This document shows, one piece after another, positions 59,115 to 64,000 of a stretch of DNA of 64,000 bases (the stretch's first letter is position 1; each line of letters starts with the position of its first letter). The DNA comes from Planctomycetota bacterium (GTDB lineage Bacteria > Planctomycetota > B15-G4), in the NCBI GenBank assembly GCA_020638905.1, contig JACKHP010000008.1, forward strand, positions 1 through 64,000. The letters run 5' to 3'. The position numbers were made by a program, and so were the translations under genes. The notes below the pieces were generated by a model that had not been told where the DNA came from, ran no database searches, and saw nothing but the letters and a program-made list of their open reading frames with translations.

Positions 59115-62069
59115 TCAGTCGTCGAGCGTCACGGTCTCCACGCGGGTCTCCCCGGGGGCCAGGTGCAGCGTGCGCTCCGCGAGCGGCGCGCTCCGGTCGC
59201 CGGCGTCCCACATGCCGTCGCGCTTCTCGAGCACGCGCAGGGTCCAGTCGCCGTCGCGCAGGCTGTCGAAGCGCAGCCGGCCGTCGGGGGGCAGGTCGAG
59301 CTCGAGGTGCGTCGCCGCCGGCTCGGCGTCGGCGCGATCGAGCGAGGCCCGCAGCGGCATCCCGCTGCCGTCGTCGGGACGCACCACGCGCAGGTCGAGC
59401 ACCGCGGCGCGCTCGAGCACGACCTGCAGGCCGTCGGCCGGGGCGTCCGGCGCGAGCGTGACCACGAGCGGCTCGCGCTGGACCCAGCCGTCCGCGCGCA
59501 CGATCAGCAGGTGCGCGCCGGGCGCGAAACCGTCGCCGCTGAAGCGGCCGTCCGCGTCGGTCTGCAGCGTCGTCACGAAGCTCGTGGCGCCGGGCAGGTC
59601 GCGCGGTTCGAGACGCACGGTCGCATCGGCCAGCGGTGCGCCGTCGCCAGCGCGCACCACCCCCGAGAGCGCGCAGGACCCGCCGAGCAGCTCGACCTCG
59701 CGCGTCTCGTCCCAGTCGAGCTCGAGCGACAGTGCGGACGTGTAGCGTTCGCGCACGCGCGCGGCGAGCAGGAACCGGCCCGCGGTGGGCAGCTCGAGGC
59801 GGAAGCGTCCGTCGGCGCCGGTGGTGGCCCGCTGGCGTCCGGTGCGACGGCCGCCCACGCCCGACGCGCTGACCTCGGCCTCGGGCACCGGTCCCTGCGC
59901 GTCGAGCACCACGCCGACGAGCGTCGGCGGCGTGCGCAGCCGCAGCGTGACGCGCGTCGTCTCTCCGGCCGCGACCGCCACGCGCGCCTCGCCCCCGGGG
60001 CTGGCGTCGAGCGCGTACGTGTCGGCCGGCAGCGCATCGACCACGAACGTCCCGTCGTCGCCGCTCGTCGCGCCGTAGCGCTGCGGACCCGGCACCCCGT
60101 CGTACCACAGGCGATCGCCGTGGACCGACACGCTGCGGTAGTGCTCGGGAGGCCGCGGTTGGGCGTCGCCCAGCGCGTTCACGGACACGCGCGATCGCGG
60201 GCGTCCGTCGGGTCCCAGCAGCAGGCCCTCGATGCGGCCCGCGCGACGCAGCACGAGCGTCACGCCGGTGACGTCGCCGGTCTCGGGCACGTCCAGCGCA
60301 GCCACCTCGGACGCCAGGTAGCCCTCGGCGGAGGCCATCAGGCGCAGTGCGCCGGGGGCGATGCCGTCGAGGTCGAAGGTGCCGTCGCCGCCGGTCAGGG
60401 TCACCGGGGGGAGCTCGGCGACCGAGTCGGCGTACAGCTCCGGGTCGCCCGACTGGACGGTGATCAACGCGTCCGCGACGGGCGCGCCCGTCTCGTCGAC
60501 GACCGTGCCCGAGACGTGCGCACCGGCCGACAGGCGCACCTCGCGCTCGACGCGCGACGGCGCGACGACGTCCTCGACGAGCAGGTGCGCGCCGGCGTGG
60601 CCGGGCGCGGACACGTCGATCACGTTGCGGCGTCCGGCACGCGTGAGCAGCACGAGCCCGGTCGGGTCGCCGTCCGTCCCCCGTCGGCGCAGCACGTCCT
60701 GGCCGAGGTACGAGCGCAGCGAGGCGTCCCAGGGCGAGGGCTGCTCGTCCGAGAGGCGCGTGCCGTCGGCGCTCGCGTCGGCCAGCAGCTCGCCGCTCGC
60801 CGCGTCGCGCACGACGAGCAGGATCTCGGCCTCGCGCTGCAGCACGAGGCGCAGGTCGTGCGTGTCGGCGGCGACGTCGGCGAGCATGGCCGGCTCGCGG
60901 CCGTCGGCGCCGGCCAGCACGGCGTAGCGCGACGAGGTGGGCAGGTCGGCCAGCGAGAAGCGTCCCTCGGCGTCGCTGCGCGTGTGGACCTCTTCGGCCT
61001 CGGTGCTGGCCATGCGCACCTGCCAGGCCGCCAGTGCGCGGTCGCGGCCGGGCGGCGAGGCGAGGTCTTCGGGACGGGCGAAGACCTCGACGTCCGCGAG
61101 CGGCGCGCCCTCGCCGTCGACCAGCACGCCGGTGATGACGCCGCCGCGCTCGAGCACCACGTCGCCCGCGTCGGTGGTCTCGCCGGCGTGCGCCGACGCG
61201 TCGATCGTCGTGGGCGCGAAGCCCGCGGCGCGCACCCTGAACTGGATCTCGCCCTCCCACAGCGAGGTGAGTTCGAAGCGTCCGTCGGGGGTGGTCTCGG
61301 CCCGGCACAGGCCGGTCACGAGCGCCCACTCGCCGGCGCGTTCGTCGGGACCGTAGGACATGAAGTCCGGCGGGAGCAGCACCGCGCCCGCTACCGGCAC
61401 GCCGGACGCGTCGACCACGCGTCCCACGACGCGCCCGCCGGGGACGAGCAGGATGTCGCCCACGTCGAGGCGTCCCGGGGCGACGGGCGCGGGACACACG
61501 CGGGTGGCGAGCTCGAAGCCGTCGGCGCGCACCGAGATCGAGCCGGCCACCGCCGCAAAGACGTCCGCGGGCTGCGAGAGCGTCGACACGAGGTCGCGCG
61601 CGGCCAGCTCGAAGCGCCCGGTCGCGTCGCTGCGGGTCGACGCCAGGGCCTCCCACTTCGCGTGCCCGAACGGGCCGTCGTTCAGGCCGAGCGCGCGGCG
61701 CCCGGCGTCCTTCGGGACGTAGACCACGTGCGCGCCGGGCACGGGCCGTCCGCCGTCGGCCAGCACGCGTCCGGTGACGAGCAGCTCGGACGTGGGCGAG
61801 TCGGACGTGGCGCCGAACAGCGTGCGCGGGACGTCGGGCGCGGCCGGCGGCACGTCGAGCGGTGCGGCCGGCGGCGCGGGCTCGGCGTCGAGCGGCGCGA
61901 GCCGCATCGGAGGCGCGCCGTCGGGCGTCGCGCCGGAGGCCAGTTCGGCGCGCTCGTCGCCGGCGCCGGCGCCGTCGCCCGTGAGCACGACCCACGCCAG
62001 CGCGCCGAGCACCAGCACCAGCAGCACGGCCACGAGCGCACTCGCCGAGCGATCGTCGCGGGAACCCAT
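59115..62069 (-). CDS. large membrane-anchored carboxypeptidase-regulatory-like repeat protein
   Basis: A 984-residue protein with one N-terminal hydrophobic helix (about residues 12-32, SALVAVLLVLVLGALAWVV) acting as an anchor. An Ala/Pro-rich stretch to about 95 is followed by a chain of about eight to ten beta-sandwich units. Each unit contains a V.G.V.....P...A.V.......G....T...GRF.L.....G pattern typical of CarboxypepD_reg-like (transthyretin-like) domains. These act as structural or binding modules on extracellular proteins. AGGAGG lies eight bases before the ATG at 62069, so the upstream ATGs at 62075 and 62096 are rejected. The ECF sigma gene lies upstream on the same strand after 142 bases. 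Confidence 0.87.
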   Translation of the reverse strand: MGSRDDRSASALVAVLLVLVLGALAWVVLTGDGAGAGDERAELASGATPDGAPPMRLAPLDAEPAPPAAPLDVPPAAPDVPRTLFGATSDSPTSELLVTGRVLADGGRPVPGAHVVYVPKDAGRRALGLNDGPFGHAKWEALASTRSDATGRFELAARDLVSTLSQPADVFAAVAGSISVRADGFELATRVCPAPVAPGRLDVGDILLVPGGRVVGRVVDASGVPVAGAVLLPPDFMSYGPDERAGEWALVTGLCRAETTPDGRFELTSLWEGEIQFRVRAAGFAPTTIDASAHAGETTDAGDVVLERGGVITGVLVDGEGAPLADVEVFARPEDLASPPGRDRALAAWQVRMASTEAEEVHTRSDAEGRFSLADLPTSSRYAVLAGADGREPAMLADVAADTHDLRLVLQREAEILLVVRDAASGELLADASADGTRLSDEQPSPWDASLRSYLGQDVLRRRGTDGDPTGLVLLTRAGRRNVIDVSAPGHAGAHLLVEDVVAPSRVEREVRLSAGAHVSGTVVDETGAPVADALITVQSGDPELYADSVAELPPVTLTGGDGTFDLDGIAPGALRLMASAEGYLASEVAALDVPETGDVTGVTLVLRRAGRIEGLLLGPDGRPRSRVSVNALGDAQPRPPEHYRSVSVHGDRLWYDGVPGPQRYGATSGDDGTFVVDALPADTYALDASPGGEARVAVAAGETTRVTLRLRTPPTLVGVVLDAQGPVPEAEVSASGVGGRRTGRQRATTGADGRFRLELPTAGRFLLAARVRERYTSALSLELDWDETREVELLGGSCALSGVVRAGDGAPLADATVRLEPRDLPGATSFVTTLQTDADGRFSGDGFAPGAHLLIVRADGWVQREPLVVTLAPDAPADGLQVVLERAAVLDLRVVRPDDGSGMPLRASLDRADAEPAATHLELDLPPDGRLRFDSLRDGDWTLRVLEKRDGMWDAGDRSAPLAERTLHLAPGETRVETVTLDD

Positions 62070-62211
62070 GCGCATGTCCTCCTGCGGTGCTTGCACCCGT
62101 CCCGCGCGAGTGTACGCGCGACCCTGCGAGAGCGCTGAACGTCGTGCGGGTGAGGCGCCAGGCCGACGAGAGCGCGGTCGCTCGGTCCAGACGCACGCCG
62201 TGGCGCCGGCG

Positions 62212-62817
62212 CTACTCCCGTCCGCTCTCTTCGCGCAACGCCTCCGAGAGCGCGGCCAGCGCGCGGAACAGGCGCGAGCGGGAGCCGGCCTCGGTCAGTC
62301 CGAGCTGCTCGCCGATCTCGGCGTGGGTCAGTCCGAGGATGCGCGCCAGGACGATGATCTCGCGGTCGGTGTCGTCCAGGTGCTCGAAGGCGCGCTCGAT
62401 GCGCTCCATCGTCTCGCGCGCGATGGCGGCCTTGCTGGGCGAGCAGAACGAGCGGTAGACGTCGAGCACCTCGACGTCGCCGGGCGACTCGCGCTGGACG
62501 TCGCGCTTCTGCGCGCTCCAGTACTCGGCCCGGTCGGCGATCTTGCGCAGCGCCGCCGCGAAGAGCCACGCCCGGAAGCCCGCCTCGCCGTCGTAGTGGA
62601 AGCGCTCGAGGTTCCCGAGCACGTCGCGACAGGCCGACTGCACGATGTCGGAGGCCGACTCGCGCGCCCGCAGCGCCGGTCCGACGCGCAGACGCACGTA
62701 GGCGCGCAGGGCCGGCAGGTGCTTGCGCAACAGCTCGTCGGCGGCCGCGGCGTCCCCCGCCTGGGCGCGAGCGACGAGGTCGAGGGAGGAGTCCGGTTCG
62801 GGCATGCGGCGGGGCAT
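62212..62817 (-). CDS. ECF-type RNA polymerase sigma factor
   Basis: A 201-residue sigma factor of the extracytoplasmic-function class. Region 2 contains ESASDIVQSACRDVLGNLERF and FRAWLFAAALRKIADR. Region 4 contains DREIIVLARILGLTHAEIGEQLGLTEAGSRSRLFRAL with the helix-turn-helix. This subgroup, with the SDIVQ motif and linked to Ser/Thr kinases, is common in planctomycetes. It is divergent from a Ser/Thr kinase gene across 191 bases, the usual partner layout, and may receive a phosphorylation signal. The start could be the ATG at 62817 or the one at 62805; neither has a clear ribosome site. Confidence 0.92.
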   Translation of the reverse strand: MPRRMPEPDSSLDLVARAQAGDAAAADELLRKHLPALRAYVRLRVGPALRARESASDIVQSACRDVLGNLERFHYDGEAGFRAWLFAAALRKIADRAEYWSAQKRDVQRESPGDVEVLDVYRSFCSPSKAAIARETMERIERAFEHLDDTDREIIVLARILGLTHAEIGEQLGLTEAGSRSRLFRALAALSEALREESGRE

Positions 62818-63008
62818 CGCGGGACGCGCGGCATCGTAGCAGGGGGTCGCAGTTCGCGCGGGTCGAGGCGTGGGGTTGCGGGAAACGCGCGGGCGCGCGT
62901 CCGGCTCCCCGGGGGGCCAGCCGACCCCCGGCGTCCACCATGACCCCCGAACCCGCCGCACCCCCCGACGACGCACGCCGAGGGGGACCGCGTACACTCG
63001 GCCGCCGC

Positions 63009-64000
63009 ATGAGCTCCTCGGGCGATCCCGTCCTCCTCGATCTCGTCGCGCAGGCCGTCGAGCTGCTCGAGGGCGGCGACACGCACGCCTTCGAGGCGCT
63101 CTGCGCCGGGCACCCGGCGCACGCGGGCGAGCTGCGCGCGCGCGTCGACGAACTGCGCAGCGTGGGACTCGTCGGCGGGCCGCCCGCGGACGACGCCATC
63201 CCCGAGCGGCTGGGCGGCTTCCGGCTGCTGCGGCGCCTGGGCGGCGGCGGCATGGGCGTGGTCTACGAGGCCGAGCAGGCTCCCCTGGGACGGCACGTGG
63301 CGCTGAAGCTCGTGCGTCCCGACCAGCTCTACTTCCCCGGCGCGCGCAAGCGCTTCGCGCGCGAGCTCGAGGCCGTCTCGCGCCTGGCGCACCCGGGCAT
63401 CGTGCCGGTCTTCGCCGCGGGGGAAGAGCGCGGCATCCCGTTCTTCGCCATGGAGCTCGTGCGCGGCGCCACGCTCGAGGAGGTGCTGGGCGTGCTGCGC
63501 GGACGCGACGTGGCGACGCTCACGGGCGGCGACCTGCGGCAGGCCGTCGAGCAGGTCGTGCGCGCGCGCGACGGCGACGCGATCGAGGCGCCCGGCGCGG
63601 CGGGGGGGCGCGACGAGACGCGCGGCACGCACGCGACGCGCGCCTCGGGCAGTGGCACGCGCGCGTCGCGGCGCCTGTTCGCCGGCACCTGGACGGCCGC
63701 GTGTCTCGCGGTCGCGCACGAGGTGGCCGACGCGCTGTCCCACGCCCACGCGCACGGCGTGCTGCACCGCGACGTCAAGCCGAGCAACGTCATGCTCACC
63801 GCCGAGGGCCGCGTGCTGCTGCTCGACTTCGGGCTCGCGCTCAACGCCGGCGACGCGCGCCTCACGTCCACCGGCAGCCATCTCGGGTCGCTGGCGTTCA
63901 TGTCGCCCGAGCAGCTGCGCGGCGAGCACGCCGACCTCGACGCGCGCAGCGACGTCTACTCGCTGGGCGTCACGCTCTACGAGCTGCTCACGCTGCGCGC
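63009..64000 (+). CDS. Ser/Thr protein kinase, truncated by the window end
   Basis: About 330 residues are visible and the frame runs off the right edge. A helical N-terminal part (residues ~1-65) precedes the kinase domain: GGGGMGVVY near residue 77, Lys in VALKLV near 99, HRDVKPSN near 253, DFG near 273 and MSPEQL near 299. Between the two lobes lies an unusual insert of roughly 60 residues rich in Gly, Thr, Arg and Ser (about 175-225). In the ECF-kinase pairs typical of planctomycetes the unseen part usually carries a membrane helix or repeat sensor (family knowledge). Divergent from the sigma factor gene. Confidence 0.92.
   Translation, partial: MSSSGDPVLLDLVAQAVELLEGGDTHAFEALCAGHPAHAGELRARVDELRSVGLVGGPPADDAIPERLGGFRLLRRLGGGGMGVVYEAEQAPLGRHVALKLVRPDQLYFPGARKRFARELEAVSRLAHPGIVPVFAAGEERGIPFFAMELVRGATLEEVLGVLRGRDVATLTGGDLRQAVEQVVRARDGDAIEAPGAAGGRDETRGTHATRASGSGTRASRRLFAGTWTAACLAVAHEVADALSHAHAHGVLHRDVKPSNVMLTAEGRVLLLDFGLALNAGDARLTSTGSHLGSLAFMSPEQLRGEHADLDARSDVYSLGVTLYELLTLR

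Noticed and set aside
57582..62138. A 1518-residue plus-strand frame
   Set aside because: Arg/Gly/Ala-rich shadow of the TAXI gene and of the antisense repeat-protein gene, typical of very GC-rich DNA.

Overview
The window is about 64 kb of very GC-rich DNA (roughly 70% or more by eye). Reading frames are tight and convergent and divergent genes are densely packed. I infer a member of the Planctomycetota. The gene content fits: transmembrane and WD40-type Ser/Thr kinases, an ECF sigma factor divergent from a kinase, secreted proteins with a shared C-terminal module, and a carboxypeptidase-regulatory-repeat protein. This is inference from content; no rRNA or other marker gene is present. I saw no tRNA, rRNA, CRISPR array, insertion sequence or phage gene.

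Left part (1-24 kb): the end of a beta-propeller protein; a B12-binding radical SAM enzyme preceded by a 12-base G/C tract; an ABC ATPase / FtsX permease / AttH-CrtC-like lipocalin operon; a YfcH-type epimerase; a family 4 glycosyltransferase; mutM; a Na/phosphate symporter with a PhoU-like partner and a tiny membrane peptide; an Lrp-type regulator divergent from a ThrE exporter; an epimerase; a large transmembrane Ser/Thr kinase followed by two lipoproteins; a small secreted protein; and a flavin reductase.

Centre (about 24.4-46.1 kb, perhaps to 47.4 kb): a type II polyketide locus with the hallmark gene set of aryl polyene or xanthomonadin/flexirubin pigments. It has two complete ketosynthases, two ketosynthase-like proteins without the active cysteine, an acyl carrier protein, a FabG ketoreductase and two hot-dog dehydratases. 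It also has a thioesterase, two acyltransferases, a family 2 glycosyltransferase, a COG4648-type membrane protein, a LolA-like protein, an MMPL exporter and a DUF3261-type lipoprotein. What stands out is two flavoproteins carrying the WxWxIP motif of flavin-dependent halogenases, one translationally coupled to an O-methyltransferase. That predicts a halogenated, methylated aryl polyene. A LytS/LytTR-type two-component system and two secreted proteins sit inside the locus. No aryl-acid ligase, ammonia lyase or phosphopantetheinyl transferase is visible.

Right part (46-64 kb): lipoproteins; a low-complexity secreted protein; a large secreted beta-repeat protein whose end resembles that of the hydrolase at 29.9 kb; a paralogue of the small secreted protein at 22 kb; then a compact six-gene operon (51.2-57.4 kb). 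This operon holds a lysine 2,3-aminomutase, a YkgJ-type metal-binding protein, two ATP-grasp ligases, a GNAT-deacetylase fusion and a second GNAT. I read it as a possible beta-lysine peptide pathway and regard it as the best candidate for an undescribed system here. The window ends with an orphan TAXI receptor, a carboxypeptidase-regulatory-like membrane protein, an ECF sigma factor and a truncated Ser/Thr kinase.

Gene junctions are very tight: at least sixteen co-directional pairs overlap by exactly four bases (ATGA or GTGA), so translational coupling is the norm.
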